This document shows, one piece after another, positions 53,569-62,804 of a stretch of 64,000 nucleotides of DNA (position 1 is its first letter; each line of letters opens with the position of its first letter). The position numbers and the translations under genes are program-made. Source of the stretch: Comamonas sp. B21-038 (GTDB lineage Bacteria > Pseudomonadota > Gammaproteobacteria > Burkholderiales > Burkholderiaceae_C); the NCBI RefSeq assembly GCF_022387135.1, contig NZ_CP092462.1, positions 4,952,001 through 5,016,000 of the forward strand, in the 5' to 3' direction. The notes under the pieces were generated by a model. That model had not been told where the DNA came from and did not search any database. It worked only from the letters and a program-made list of their open reading frames with translations.

Positions 53569-54588
53569 ATGCCAACTACCCCTTCTCTTCTTTCTCGCAT
53601 GCCAGGCCGCCGGTCGTTGCTCGCCGGCCTGGTGGCCGGCACGGCGCTCGCCATGCTGTCCCCGTTTGCTGCTGCGCAGGGCGGCCAATGGCCTGAACGC
53701 GCGATCCGTGTCATCGTGCCCTTCCCGCCCAGCGGCGCGACCGATCTGGTGGCCCGCGTCGTGGCGCAAAAGGTGTCACAGGAGCTGGGCCAGTCGCTGG
53801 TGATCGACAACCGCCCGGGTGCGGGCGGCACCATCGGTACCGCCGAGGCCGCGAAGGCCGGGGCCGATGGCTATACCCTGCTGTTCACCACCAGCAGCAC
53901 CCACGCGATCTCGCCGCATCTGATGCCCAAGCTGGCCTACCGTGCGGACAAGGACTTCACGCCGATCGCCCATGTGGCCGATGCCGCCAGCGTGCTGCTG
54001 GTCACCAACGCGCTGCCGGTCAAGACCGTGCAGGAGCTGATCAGCTATGCCAAGGCCAACCCCGGCAAGCTGAACTACGCCACCAGCGGCAATGGCACCA
54101 TCGTGCACCTGAACACCGCGGCCTTTGCGGCCCAGGCGGGCATCACCCTGACCCATGTGCCCTACAAGGGCACGGCGCAGTCGATCAGTGATCTGGCCAC
54201 CGGCCAGGTGCATATGCTGTTTGACTCCATCCCCACCGGCATGCCCCATGTGGCCAGCGGCCGCCTGCGTGCGCTGGCCGTCACCAGCGCCGAGCACACC
54301 CAGTTGGCGCCCCAGCTGCCCACGGTGGCCGAATCCGGCCTGCCCGGCTACGCATCGGTGACCTGGTTTGGCGTCTACGCGCCTGCGGGCCTCAAGCCCG
54401 AGCTGACCGCCAGGATCAATGCCGCCTTCAACAAGACCGTGCAAAATCCCGAGGTGGTGGCCAGCCTGGCCAAGCTGGGCGCCGATGTGGCCAAGCCCGG
54501 CACGCCTGCGCAGTTTGCGGACCTGGTGAAGGCCGACAGCGCCCGCTGGGCCAAGGTGATCCAGGACAACCACATCACGCTCGAATAA
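53569..54588 (+). CDS. Bug family substrate-binding protein (third copy)
   Basis: A 339-residue Bug/TctC protein. The signal has an RRSLLAGL twin-arginine-like core and ends near FAAAQ (about residue 37), so Tat export is possible. Family motifs: ERAIRVIVPFPPSGATD, IDNRPGAGGTIG, ADGYTLLFTT and LTHVPYKGTAQS. The ATG at 53569 is chosen because the basic n-region and hydrophobic stretch follow it; an in-frame ATG at 53548 is an alternative. It precedes the gamma-glutamyltransferase gene by 74 bp under probable LysR control, which suggests it delivers a gamma-glutamyl or related carboxylate compound (inference). Confidence 0.88.
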   Translation: MPTTPSLLSRMPGRRSLLAGLVAGTALAMLSPFAAAQGGQWPERAIRVIVPFPPSGATDLVARVVAQKVSQELGQSLVIDNRPGAGGTIGTAEAAKAGADGYTLLFTTSSTHAISPHLMPKLAYRADKDFTPIAHVADAASVLLVTNALPVKTVQELISYAKANPGKLNYATSGNGTIVHLNTAAFAAQAGITLTHVPYKGTAQSISDLATGQVHMLFDSIPTGMPHVASGRLRALAVTSAEHTQLAPQLPTVAESGLPGYASVTWFGVYAPAGLKPELTARINAAFNKTVQNPEVVASLAKLGADVAKPGTPAQFADLVKADSARWAKVIQDNHITLE

Positions 54589-54662
54589 GCGTTGCCACCA
54601 CCAGACCGGGGCGTTCGTTGCCGCCCCGGCTGCCCTCTCGATTGCATTCAGAAAGACAAGAC

Positions 54663-56264
54663 ATGACTACCGTGAAAGACTGGGCCCAGCCCTATGCCTC
54701 GCAGCGCTCGCCGGTACTGGGCCGCAATGTGGTGAGCACCTCGCAACCACTGGCCGCGCAGGCGGGCCTGCGCATGCTGCAAGCGGGCGGCAATGCGGTG
54801 GATGCGGCGCTGGCCGCGGCGATGACCTTGACGGTGGTGGAGCCCACCGGCTGCGGCATTGGCAGCGATGCCTTCGCGATTGTCTGGGACGGCCAGGAGT
54901 TGCATGGTCTGAACGCCTCGGGCCGCGCCCCGGCCGGCTGGACGCCGGAGTACTTCGACAAGCTCGGAGGCATCCCGGAAAAAGGCTGGAATGCGGTCAC
55001 CGTGCCCGGTGCGGTCTCGGGCTGGGTGGAGCTCTCCAAGCGCTTTGGCAAGCTGCCTTTTGCGCAGGTGGCGCAACCGGCGATCGACTATGCGCGCCAT
55101 GGCTTTGCGGTATCGCCGACGATTGCCAAGCTCTGGGCGCTGGGCCTGGCCAAGCTGGGCGACCAGCCCGGCTTCAAGGAATGCTTTGCCCCCGAGGGCC
55201 AGGCGCCGCAGGCGGGCAGCTGGTTCCAAAGCGAGGCGCATGCCCGCACCCTGGAAGAGATTGCCGAGACCCTGGGCGAATCCTTTTACCGGGGCGCACT
55301 GGCGCAAAAGATGGCAGCCCACAGCCAAGCCAACGGCGGCGTGATGACGGCCGAGGACCTGGCCGCCCACCGCTGCGACTGGGTGGGCACGGTGGCCCAG
55401 CCTTTTGGCGAGTCGGTGGTGCATGAGATTCCGCCCAATGGCCAGGGCATTGCCGCGCTGATCGCGCTGGGCCTGCTCGATGCGATCGGCATCGGCGACC
55501 AGCCGCTCGACAGTGCCGAGACCGTGCACCTGCAGATCGAGGCGATGAAGCTGGCGCTGGCCGACCTGGCCCAGTACAACGCCGATATCGAGCACATGCG
55601 CGTCCACCCCCAGCAAGACCTGCTGAACCCCGCCTACCTGGCCGAGCGTGCCCAGCTGATCGACCGCAGCAAGGCCCAGGTTGCCCGCTACGGCGCGCCC
55701 AAGCCGGGCGGCACGGTCTACCTGGCGGCCTGCGACGAGAGCGGCATGATGGTGTCCTTCATCCAGTCCAACTACATGGGTTTTGGCTCGGGCGTGGTCG
55801 TGCCGGGTACCGGCATCAGCCTGCAGAACCGGGGCGCCGGCTTCACCACCGAGGCGGGCCACGCCAACCAGGTGGCGCCGGGCAAGCGCCCTTCGCACAC
55901 CATCATCCCCGCGTTTGCGATGCATGCCGATGGCACGCCGCAGATGGCCTTTGGCGTGATGGGCGGCCCGATGCAAAGCCAGGGCCATCTGCAGATGGCC
56001 GTGCGCGTGTTGCGCTATGGCCAGAACCCGCAAGCCGCTGCAGACGCGCCGCGCTGGCGCGTGACGGGTGGCAACCAGGTCTCCGTCGAGCTGGGTTTTG
56101 ACCCGCAGGTGATTGCCGCATTGCGCGCGCTGGGCCATGAGGTGACCATTGAAGAAGGCCATGGCGTGTTTGCGTTCGGCGGTGCGCAGCTGATTTTGCG
56201 TGAAGGCGGGCACTATGTGGCCGGCTCCGATCCGCGCAAGGATGGCCAGGCGGCCGCCTACTGA
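54663..56264 (+). CDS. Gamma-glutamyltransferase family protein (Ntn hydrolase)
   Basis: A 533-residue proenzyme of the GGT family, expected to self-cleave before the nucleophile T351 in PGGTVYLAA. The N-terminal GGNAVDAALAAAMTLTVVEPTGCGIGSDAF and the C-terminal RPSHTIIPAFAMHADG and VMGGPMQSQGH segments are family hallmarks (cited in part). No signal peptide is visible, so it is probably cytoplasmic like Bacillus YwrD, unlike the periplasmic E. coli GGT. Start ATG lies after AAGACAAGAC. Paired with a Bug protein and divergent LysR regulator, it may hydrolyse an imported gamma-glutamyl amide. A terminator follows. Confidence 0.9.
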   Translation: MTTVKDWAQPYASQRSPVLGRNVVSTSQPLAAQAGLRMLQAGGNAVDAALAAAMTLTVVEPTGCGIGSDAFAIVWDGQELHGLNASGRAPAGWTPEYFDKLGGIPEKGWNAVTVPGAVSGWVELSKRFGKLPFAQVAQPAIDYARHGFAVSPTIAKLWALGLAKLGDQPGFKECFAPEGQAPQAGSWFQSEAHARTLEEIAETLGESFYRGALAQKMAAHSQANGGVMTAEDLAAHRCDWVGTVAQPFGESVVHEIPPNGQGIAALIALGLLDAIGIGDQPLDSAETVHLQIEAMKLALADLAQYNADIEHMRVHPQQDLLNPAYLAERAQLIDRSKAQVARYGAPKPGGTVYLAACDESGMMVSFIQSNYMGFGSGVVVPGTGISLQNRGAGFTTEAGHANQVAPGKRPSHTIIPAFAMHADGTPQMAFGVMGGPMQSQGHLQMAVRVLRYGQNPQAAADAPRWRVTGGNQVSVELGFDPQVIAALRALGHEVTIEEGHGVFAFGGAQLILREGGHYVAGSDPRKDGQAAAY

Positions 56265-56291
56265 CGCGCCGGTCGACCCAACACACCCAGG

Positions 56292-56325
56292 GCGCCACCG
56301 GACGTGTGCCGGTGGCGCTTTTTTT
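56292..56325 (+). terminator. Intrinsic terminator after gamma-glutamyltransferase
   Basis: Perfect 10-bp stem GCGCCACCGG/CCGGTGGCGC with a 7-base loop and seven T residues. Confidence 0.9.
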
Positions 56326-56347
56326 CGTCTGTCTGCGAGCGGCCCGG

Positions 56348-57292
56348 TCAGCGCGATTCGCGCACCGATAGCCAGGCGCTCAGCGCACCACCCACCGCAA
56401 TCGAGACCATGCCGAGCACGGCCCAGTGGTCGGGGATATGGCCATAGAGCAGCCAGCCCGAGAACACGGCAAAGGGGATCTGGCTGTAGAGAAACGGCGA
56501 TATCGTGGCGGGCTTGGCATGCTCATAGGCCTTGAGCAGCATCAGGTGGCCAATGGTGCTGCCCACGCCCATCGCCAGCGCCGCCAGCCACAGGGCCGTG
56601 GTCGTGGGCATCTGCCAGAACCAGGGCAGGCTGGCACTGGTTAGCACCAGCGCCAGCAGGCTGGTGTAGATCTGCGTGGTCACTGGCCGCTCCTTGCCGG
56701 CCATCTGGCTGCTGACGATCTGGTAGGCGGTGTTGGCCGCCAGCTGCAGCAGCGGCCAGACCAGCGCGCCACCGCTGAAATTGGCGCCGCCCGGGCGGAT
56801 GATGACCACGGTGCCCAGAAAGCCCATGGCCACCAGCACCCAGCGCAGCGGGCTGACCGGCTGCTTGAGCCAGAGCGCCGCCACCAGGGTCATCGCCAGC
56901 GGCGTCATCGCGACGACGGCGGTGAACTCGGCCAGCGGCAGGTAGCGCAGGCTCATCATCGCGCAGGCATTGCTGCTGCAAAACAGCGCGGCGCGTGCCA
57001 TCTGAAACCGCGGATGCGTGGTGCGGAACACGCCTGCGCCGTACTGGTAGACGCCCCAGCCGACGGTGAACACCGACTGCAGCATGTAGCGCAGCCACAG
57101 CGCCATCAGCAGTGGCAACAGCGCACCCGCGTACTTGGAGCCGGTATCGAGCAGGCAAAAGCAGGCACAGGCCAGCACCGTCAGCACAATACCCGTCAGT
57201 GCCGAGCCTTGACCGGGGCGGCGCGGAGCAGGGGTGCTGGGAGCCGCGGGCATGCGGCTGGCGCTGTCCGGTGCAAGGGCAGGGGAATGCAT
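56348..57292 (-). CDS. DMT superfamily (EamA) permease
   Basis: A 314-residue inner-membrane protein with two EamA repeats and about ten helices (TVLACACFCLLDTGSKY at the start of repeat 1; WPLLQLAANTAYQIVSSQM at the start of repeat 2). Such drug/metabolite transporters move small metabolites, and the substrate cannot be read from sequence. The ATG at 57292 is preferred because AGAGG lies five bases upstream. An in-frame ATG at 57415 would add 41 Pro/Ala-rich residues and sits right behind a 10-bp hairpin. The upstream region on its strand contains the stacked stem-loops described separately, so leader-based control is possible. Confidence 0.82.
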   Translation of the reverse strand: MHSPALAPDSASRMPAAPSTPAPRRPGQGSALTGIVLTVLACACFCLLDTGSKYAGALLPLLMALWLRYMLQSVFTVGWGVYQYGAGVFRTTHPRFQMARAALFCSSNACAMMSLRYLPLAEFTAVVAMTPLAMTLVAALWLKQPVSPLRWVLVAMGFLGTVVIIRPGGANFSGGALVWPLLQLAANTAYQIVSSQMAGKERPVTTQIYTSLLALVLTSASLPWFWQMPTTTALWLAALAMGVGSTIGHLMLLKAYEHAKPATISPFLYSQIPFAVFSGWLLYGHIPDHWAVLGMVSIAVGGALSAWLSVRESR

Positions 57293-57424
57293 CAGGCCTC
57301 TGGCGGGCAGGGCCAAGGCAGGGTCAGGGGCTGTCGGGGGAGTCACGCGGGCAAAGTCACCCTGCGGCGGCCGGTCTCCTGCGGAGTCGAAGGGCTGGCG
57401 GGGGTGTGGCTCCATTGTAGAAAG

Positions 57425-57539
57425 CTGCAGCCGCTTGCAGGCCCCCGCGTGGCGCAGCGGCTGCAGTTTTTTTGCCCGGCTGTCCGATCAGGGACAGGCG
57501 GGTGGCAGCTGGAGGCACCTCCGGATTTGTACCCGCCTG
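57425..57539. promoter_or_regulatory. Cluster of stem-loops with mutually exclusive arms
   Basis: Stem a: CTGCAGCCGC/GCGGCTGCAG (57425-57434 with 57457-57466), followed by seven T on the plus strand. Stem b: CTGTCC/GGACAG (57480-57485 with 57492-57497). Stem c: CAGGCGGGT/ACCCGCCTG (57495-57503 with 57531-57539), enclosing GGAGG/CCTCC. Stems b and c share bases 57495-57497 and cannot both form fully. On the plus strand this reads as a small RNA-like unit in which stem a is a terminator; on the minus strand it would be the permease 5' leader. No known riboswitch consensus recognised. Confidence 0.5.
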
Positions 57540-57572
57540 CTACCGAGGGGAACAAAGCTGCGTGTTACCATT

Positions 57573-57594
57573 CAAATGAGAACGATTCGCAAAT
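57573..57594 (-). promoter_or_regulatory. Fur-box-like site upstream of siderophore transporter
   Basis: Read on the minus strand it is ATTTGCGAATCGTTCTCATTTG (22 bases spanning this interval), differing from the site at 41846-41863 at only a few positions. It fits iron-dependent repression of the ABC importer operon that starts at 57763. Confidence 0.7.
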
Positions 57595-57762
57595 GTGTCA
57601 GCTCTGTAAAGCCTTCGGGCGCTGCAGCCTGGCATCCATCAGGCGATGTTTCCATTCCATCAACCGCTGGGGCTTCCGCTGCGGGCACAAGAAGAATGTA
57701 GCGATACGGTCTTGGGTCGGGTGCATGCAGGGGCTGCCAGCTTTCCGACCAAAGGATGTTCC

Positions 57763-58713
57763 ATGTCGCGCTCTGCTCGCTCCACCGTCAACCGCCGCCA
57801 GTCGCTGCTGCAACTGGGTGCCCTGGTGACCCTGCCCTGGGCGGCAGGCTCCGCACTGGCGCAGCAGACCCTGGCGGTGCAGCAAGCGGGCGGCACGGTG
57901 CAGATCCCCGTCAAGCCCAAGACCATCCTGGTGTTCGATCTGGCCGCACTCGACTGCCTGCGCGCGCTGGGCGCCGAGGTCAAGGGCGTGCCTGAGGTGG
58001 TGAAGTTCCCACCGGTGCTGGAGCAGTACGCCAGCAAGGACTACACCCGCATCGGCAGCCTGTTCGAGCCCAACTACGAGGTCGTGAAGGGGCTCAAGCC
58101 CGATGTGATCGTGGCCGGGGGCCGCTCGGCGGCCAAGGTGGCCGAACTGGCCAAGATTGCGCCCACCTTGGACCTGACGGTGGACAACACCCAGCCGGTG
58201 GCCAGCGCCTTCAAGCATTTGAAGATCCTGGGCGAGATGGTCGGCAACGAAGCCCAGGCCCAGACCCTGATGGCCGCGATGCAGGCCGATATCGACAAGC
58301 TCAAGGGCCTGACGGCCAACAAGGGCACCGGCCTGATGGTGATGACCAATGGCGGCAAGCTCAGCGCCTATGGCCCGGGCTCGCGCTTTGGCATGCTGCA
58401 CGATGTCTATGGCATCCCGGCCGCCAACAAGGACATCAAGGTGGCCGGCCATGGCCAGGCGATCTCGTTCGAGTTCATCCTCAAGACCAACCCGGACTGG
58501 CTGTTTGTGCTGGACCGCGATGCCGCCATTGGCCGCGAAGGCGCGTCCGCCGCCAAGCTGCTGGACAACCCGCTGGTCAACGCCACCAAGGCGGCCAAGA
58601 AAAAGCAGATCGTCTACCTGAACTCGGCCAACTGGTACCTGCTGGGCAATGCCAGCCCCGGCTCGCTGCATGACGATGTGACGCAGCTGATCAACGCCTT
58701 CTCCAAAGCTTAA
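57763..58713 (+). CDS. Siderophore ABC transporter substrate-binding protein
   Basis: A 316-residue class III (BtuF/FepB-like) periplasmic binding protein. The signal peptide runs to about residue 34 and contains NRRQSLLQLG, a possible twin-arginine motif. The mature protein shows VFDLAALDCLRALGAEVKGVP, LKPDVIVAGGR and LSAYGPGSRFGMLHDVYG, resembling the CeuE/YclQ/VctP group that binds catecholate or petrobactin-type ferric siderophores. AAAGGA precedes the ATG. First gene of a binding protein-permease-permease-ATPase operon with an upstream Fur-like box. Confidence 0.9.
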   Translation: MSRSARSTVNRRQSLLQLGALVTLPWAAGSALAQQTLAVQQAGGTVQIPVKPKTILVFDLAALDCLRALGAEVKGVPEVVKFPPVLEQYASKDYTRIGSLFEPNYEVVKGLKPDVIVAGGRSAAKVAELAKIAPTLDLTVDNTQPVASAFKHLKILGEMVGNEAQAQTLMAAMQADIDKLKGLTANKGTGLMVMTNGGKLSAYGPGSRFGMLHDVYGIPAANKDIKVAGHGQAISFEFILKTNPDWLFVLDRDAAIGREGASAAKLLDNPLVNATKAAKKKQIVYLNSANWYLLGNASPGSLHDDVTQLINAFSKA

Positions 58714-58749
58714 TGAGCTGCTGAGCCAGCCCCTGTTGCGAGCCACAGC

Positions 58750-59781
58750 ATGACGACCATGATTGAGAAAGCGCCAGGCGGCAGGCGCGGCCTTGCGCTG
58801 CGCCCGCTGGCTTTTGTGCTGCCGGCCATCGCCTTGCTGGCGCTGCTGGCCTTTGTCAGCCTGTTGGTGGGCGTCAGCGATGTGTCGGTGACGACCTTGC
58901 TGCGCCTGTTCTCCCACAACGACGATGACCTGGCCACCCAGGTGCTGGTGGCCAGCCGCGTGCCGCGTACCCTGGCGCTGCTGCTGGCCGGCAGTGCGAT
59001 GGCGGTGGCCGGCCTGCTGATGCAGATGCTGGCGCGCAACCACTATGTCGAGCCCACGACGATGGGCACAGCCGAATCGGCGGGCATGGGCATGCTGATC
59101 GGCATCCTGTGGTGGCCCGATATGCCGGTGTTCGGCAAGATGGGCCTGGCGGCAGTGTTTGCATTGGCGGGCACGGCCTTGTTTTTGGGGGTGCTCCGCC
59201 GCATACGGCTGCGCTCGGCGCTGATCGTGCCCCTGGTCGGCCTGGTGCTGTCGGGCGTGATCGAATCGGCCACCACGTTCATCGCCTACCGCTTTGACCT
59301 GATGCAGGCGGCGCGCTCCTGGATGACGGCCGATTTCTCGGCCATCGTGCAGGGCCGCTATGAAATGCTCTGGCTGTCGCTGGGCATCACGGTGCTGGCG
59401 ATGCTGGCGGCCGACCGCTTCACGGTGGCCGGCATGGGGCAGGAATTTGCCACCAACCTGGGGCTCAACTACAAGCGCCTGGTGGCGCAGGGCGTGTTGG
59501 TGGTGGCGGTCGTCACCGCCTCGGTGATCGTCACCGTCGGCATCATTCCCTTTGTCGGGCTGATCGTGCCCAACCTGGTGCGCCTGGTGGTGGGCGACAA
59601 CGTGCGCAAATCGGTGCTGTGGGTGGCCTGGGCGGGGGCCTTGATGGCGCTGGCCTGCGACCTGATCGGGCGCGTGGTGATCGCCCCGTACGAGATACCC
59701 ATTGGTACGGTGATGGGGGTGCTGGGCAGTGCGATGTTCCTGGCGCTGCTGCTGTCGCGCCGCAAGCGCATGGGGGGCTGA
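58750..59781 (+). CDS. FecCD-family iron-siderophore permease 1
   Basis: A 343-residue inner-membrane permease with about ten helices, BtuC/FecCD fold. Family segments are SRVPRTLALLLAGSAMAVAGLLMQMLARN, the coupling region with LGLNYKRLVAQGVLVVAV, and GIIPFVGLIVPNLVR (each cited in part). It forms the translocation channel with the second permease and likely resembles CeuB/YclN. ATG codons at 58750 and 58759 are both usable. Gap of 36 bp from the binding-protein gene and one base to the next permease ATG. Confidence 0.9.
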   Translation: MTTMIEKAPGGRRGLALRPLAFVLPAIALLALLAFVSLLVGVSDVSVTTLLRLFSHNDDDLATQVLVASRVPRTLALLLAGSAMAVAGLLMQMLARNHYVEPTTMGTAESAGMGMLIGILWWPDMPVFGKMGLAAVFALAGTALFLGVLRRIRLRSALIVPLVGLVLSGVIESATTFIAYRFDLMQAARSWMTADFSAIVQGRYEMLWLSLGITVLAMLAADRFTVAGMGQEFATNLGLNYKRLVAQGVLVVAVVTASVIVTVGIIPFVGLIVPNLVRLVVGDNVRKSVLWVAWAGALMALACDLIGRVVIAPYEIPIGTVMGVLGSAMFLALLLSRRKRMGG

Positions 59782-59782
59782 G

Positions 59783-60790
59783 ATGAACACTTTGTCGACC
59801 TCGCCCTCCGCAGCGGCGCCTGCACCTGCACCCGTCTCCTGGCTGGGCACACCGGCGCGGCGCCTGTGGCTGCTGCTGGCGCTGGCGCTGCTGGCCAGCC
59901 TTTACTTCATGACCAGCCAGGTGCAGGCCGAGTGGAGCTTTGTGCTGCCGTTGCGCGGCAAGAAGCTGGCAACCATGTGGACGGTGGCCTTTGCGATCGG
60001 TGTGTCCACCGTGCTGTTCCAGACGGTGACCAACAACCGCATCCTGACGCCGGCGGTGATGGGGTTCGATGCGCTGTTTCAGCTGATCCAGTCGGTGCTG
60101 GCCTTTACGTTGGGGGTGGCGGCGATGCAGATCCCTGAGCTGTCGCGCTTTGGCATGAATGTGGGGCTGATGGTGCTGCTGTCGACGAGCCTGTTTGTCT
60201 GGCTGTTCCGGGGCCAGGCCAGCAACCTGCATCTGTTGCTGCTGGTGGGCATTGTCGCGGGCATCTTTTTTCGCAGCCTCAACAACTTTGTCTGGCGCGT
60301 GATGGACCCCAATGAGTTCACCGTGCTGCAGGACCGCTTGTTCGCGAACTTCAACACCGTCTCGCTGCCGTTGCTGCTGCTGTCGCTGCCCGCTATTGCG
60401 CTGGTGGGCGTCTGGGTCTGGCGCCAGCGCCATCTGCTCGATGTGCTGGCGCTGGGGCGCGAGGTGGCCATCAACCTGGGGGTGAACTACCAGCGCTCGG
60501 TGATGGGCGTGCTGGTGGTGGTGGCCATTCTGGTGTCGATCTCGACCGCGCTGGTCGGGCCGGTGACCTTTTTCGGCCTGCTGGTGAGCAACATGGCCTA
60601 CCAGCTGATGCACAGCCACCAGCACCGCTACACGCTGGCCGGCTCGGTGCTGCTGGGGGGCTTGCTGCTGGTGGGCGGCCAGATGGTGCTGGAGCGCCTG
60701 TTCGGCTTCAACACCTCGCTGTCCATCGTCGTGGAGTTCCTGGGTGGACTGACCTTTATCTATCTTCTAGTGCGCAAGGCCAAGAGCTGA
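59783..60790 (+). CDS. FecCD-family iron-siderophore permease 2
   Basis: A 335-residue partner permease (CeuC/YclO-like). It lacks the first conserved glycine-rich loop sequence of permease 1 but keeps TNNRILTPAVMGFDALFQL, LGVNYQRSVMGVLVVVAI and GPVTFFGLLVSNMAYQL. About nine to ten helices. The ATG at 59783 comes one base after the first permease stop; upstream in-frame sequence is the tail of that gene. Asymmetric permease pairs of this kind are usual for ferric-siderophore importers. Confidence 0.88.
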   Translation: MNTLSTSPSAAAPAPAPVSWLGTPARRLWLLLALALLASLYFMTSQVQAEWSFVLPLRGKKLATMWTVAFAIGVSTVLFQTVTNNRILTPAVMGFDALFQLIQSVLAFTLGVAAMQIPELSRFGMNVGLMVLLSTSLFVWLFRGQASNLHLLLLVGIVAGIFFRSLNNFVWRVMDPNEFTVLQDRLFANFNTVSLPLLLLSLPAIALVGVWVWRQRHLLDVLALGREVAINLGVNYQRSVMGVLVVVAILVSISTALVGPVTFFGLLVSNMAYQLMHSHQHRYTLAGSVLLGGLLLVGGQMVLERLFGFNTSLSIVVEFLGGLTFIYLLVRKAKS

Positions 60791-60805
60791 GCGCGGTGAC
60801 CAGCC

Positions 60806-61561
60806 ATGATTGAAACCCACAAGCTGCGCAAGACCCACGGCACCACGACGGTGCTGCATGACGTGAGCCTGCGCATTCCCCAGGGCCGGCTGACCGCCAT
60901 CATCGGCCCCAACGGCGCGGGCAAATCGACGGCGCTGTCCCTGATCAGCCGGCTGATGCCGATGACCTCCGGCACGGTGCGCATCGAGGGCCAGGACATC
61001 ACCACCACGGCCAGCGATGCGCTGGCGCGCGTGATGGCGATCCTGCGCCAGGACAACCAAAGTGCGCTGCGCCTGACGGTGCGCGACCTGGTGGCCTTTG
61101 GACGCTTCCCGCATTCCAAGGGCAGGCTGACCGAAGAGGACCGTGTGCAGGTGGATGCGGCGCTGAACTACTTGAAGCTCCAGCCGCTCAGCGAGCGCTT
61201 TCTCGACGAACTGTCTGGCGGCCAGCGCCAGCGCGCCTATATCGCCATGGTGCTGTGCCAGAACACGCGCTACATCCTGTTTGACGAGCCGCTCAACAAC
61301 CTCGACATGGCCCATGCCGTGGGCATGATGAAGCTGTTGCGCCAGGCAGTGCGCGATGCCGGCAAGACCGTGGTGGTGGTGCTGCACGACATCAACTTTG
61401 CCGCCAGCTATGCCGACCACATCATCGCGATGAAGGCCGGCGCGCTGTACTGCGAAGGCCCGCCCGAGGTGGTGGTGCGCGATGAGGTCCTCAGCGACCT
61501 GTATGAAATTCCCGTACAGGTGCACGAGGTGGGCGGCCGGCGCTTTTGCGACTATTTCTGA
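60806..61561 (+). CDS. Siderophore ABC transporter ATP-binding protein
   Basis: A 251-residue FepC/CeuD/YclP-type ATPase. Walker A GPNGAGKS at 34-41, Q-loop near 82 (LRQDNQ), signature LSGGQ at 136-140, Walker B YILFDEP at 156-162, and H-loop in VVLHDINFA. It powers ferric-siderophore uptake by the two permeases. Convergent with queA; the 97-bp gap has a GC-rich short hairpin (GGCGGC/GCCGCC) without a T run. Confidence 0.94.
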   Translation: MIETHKLRKTHGTTTVLHDVSLRIPQGRLTAIIGPNGAGKSTALSLISRLMPMTSGTVRIEGQDITTTASDALARVMAILRQDNQSALRLTVRDLVAFGRFPHSKGRLTEEDRVQVDAALNYLKLQPLSERFLDELSGGQRQRAYIAMVLCQNTRYILFDEPLNNLDMAHAVGMMKLLRQAVRDAGKTVVVVLHDINFAASYADHIIAMKAGALYCEGPPEVVVRDEVLSDLYEIPVQVHEVGGRRFCDYF

Positions 61562-61658
61562 TCGCTGGTTGGTTGGCTGAGGCTGGCGGCGTGCGGCCGC
61601 CTGCCTGTGCGCTGCCATTGCCCCGAGCAACTATGCAGTGCCGGCACCTGCGAAAGCC

Positions 61659-62804
61659 TCAGGACGCGGCCGTCGGCTGGTCGGCCGCCGCATCGGCTGC
61701 GGCTGGCTCCTTCAGGCGCTGCAGCAGCATCGAATCTCCATAGCTGAAGAAGCGGTACCCCTGCGCGATGGCATGCTGGTACAGACCCATGATGTGCTCG
61801 TAGCCGGCGAAGGCGCTGACCAGCATCATCAGGCTGCTTTTGGGCAGGTGGAAATTGGTCACCAGCATGTCCACCACGCGGAATGGGAAGCCGGGGGTGA
61901 TGAAGATGTTCGTGTCGTCCGAGAGCTGGCCGGTGCGGGCCCAGGATTCCAACGTGCGCACGGTGGTGGTGCCCACCGCAATGACCCGGCCGCCGCGCAG
62001 GCGGCAGCGCTCCAGCGCGGCCAGGGTGGGCAGCGGGATGTTGTACCACTCGCTGTGCATCTGGTGGTCTTTGAGGTTCTCGGTCTTGACAGGCTGAAAC
62101 GTGCCTGCACCCACATGCAAGGTCACGCTGGCGCGCTCCACGCCCTTGGCCTCCAGCGCAGCCAGCACCTTCTCGTCAAAATGCAGCGCGGCGGTCGGCG
62201 CCGCCACGGCGCCGGGGTTCTTGGCAAACACGGTCTGGTAGCGCTGCTCGTCTTCTGCCTGGTTGGGGTCCTGGCCGGTCTGCTGCTCGCGCTCAATATA
62301 GGGGGGCAGGGGGATGTGGCCGTGCTGCTGCATCAGCTCCCACGGTGACTCCCCCTGGGGGCCTGTCAGGCGCAGGCGAAACAGCGCGCCCATCTCATTG
62401 GGCCAGCGGCCCAGCAAGGTGGCATCAAAGCCACCGGCCTTCCTGCCGCCGGCCATGTGCAGCACGCCGCCCACGGCCGGCTTCTTGCTGACCTTCATAT
62501 GGGCGACGACTTCGTTGTCCTGCAGCACGCGCTCGATCAGCAGCTCGATCTTGCCGCCGCTCGATTTTTCGCCAAAGACGCGTGCCTTGATCACCTGGGT
62601 GTCGTTGAAGACCAACAGGTCGCCTGCTTGCAGCAGATCGGGGAGCTCGTGGAAGCGGCGGTCTGCCAGATGTGGCTCCCGCGCATCCAGCAGGCGCGAG
62701 CCACTGCGCTCGGCAGCCGGGTGTTGGGCAATCAGTGCTTCGGGCAGTTCGAAATCGAAATCGCTCAGTTGAAAAGTACGGCGGGCACCGGAGAAGGCAG
62801 TCAT
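61659..62804 (-). CDS. queA: S-adenosylmethionine:tRNA ribosyltransferase-isomerase
   Basis: A 381-residue enzyme of queuosine synthesis that transfers and isomerises the ribose of AdoMet onto preQ1 in tRNA. Conserved segments are [15 protein letters not shown] at the N-terminus, [49 protein letters not shown] and [13 protein letters not shown] Gln/Asn/Glu-rich insertion follows PPYIER, making it somewhat longer than the usual 340-350. ATG at 62804 chosen; a GTG at 62828 would add eight residues. No tgt gene follows in the window. Confidence 0.94.
   Translation of the reverse strand: MTAFSGARRTFQLSDFDFELPEALIAQHPAAERSGSRLLDAREPHLADRRFHELPDLLQAGDLLVFNDTQVIKARVFGEKSSGGKIELLIERVLQDNEVVAHMKVSKKPAVGGVLHMAGGRKAGGFDATLLGRWPNEMGALFRLRLTGPQGESPWELMQQHGHIPLPPYIEREQQTGQDPNQAEDEQRYQTVFAKNPGAVAAPTAALHFDEKVLAALEAKGVERASVTLHVGAGTFQPVKTENLKDHQMHSEWYNIPLPTLAALERCRLRGGRVIAVGTTTVRTLESWARTGQLSDDTNIFITPGFPFRVVDMLVTNFHLPKSSLMMLVSAFAGYEHIMGLYQHAIAQGYRFFSYGDSMLLQRLKEPAAADAAADQPTAAS

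Larger units (their letters stand above)
57293..57762. other. 470-bp divergent intergenic region
   Basis: Between the DMT permease and the siderophore binding protein. From left to right it holds a possible N-terminal extension of the permease (57293-57415, antisense), a group of stem-loops (57425-57539), a Fur-like box (57573-57594), and a 168-base leader before the siderophore gene in which I see no further motif beyond AAAGGA at the ribosome site. Confidence 0.6.

Noticed and set aside
57425..57539. Known riboswitch class such as cobalamin or guanidine in the permease/siderophore gap
   Set aside because: I could not match any conserved core. The stems are reported as an unclassified structure instead.
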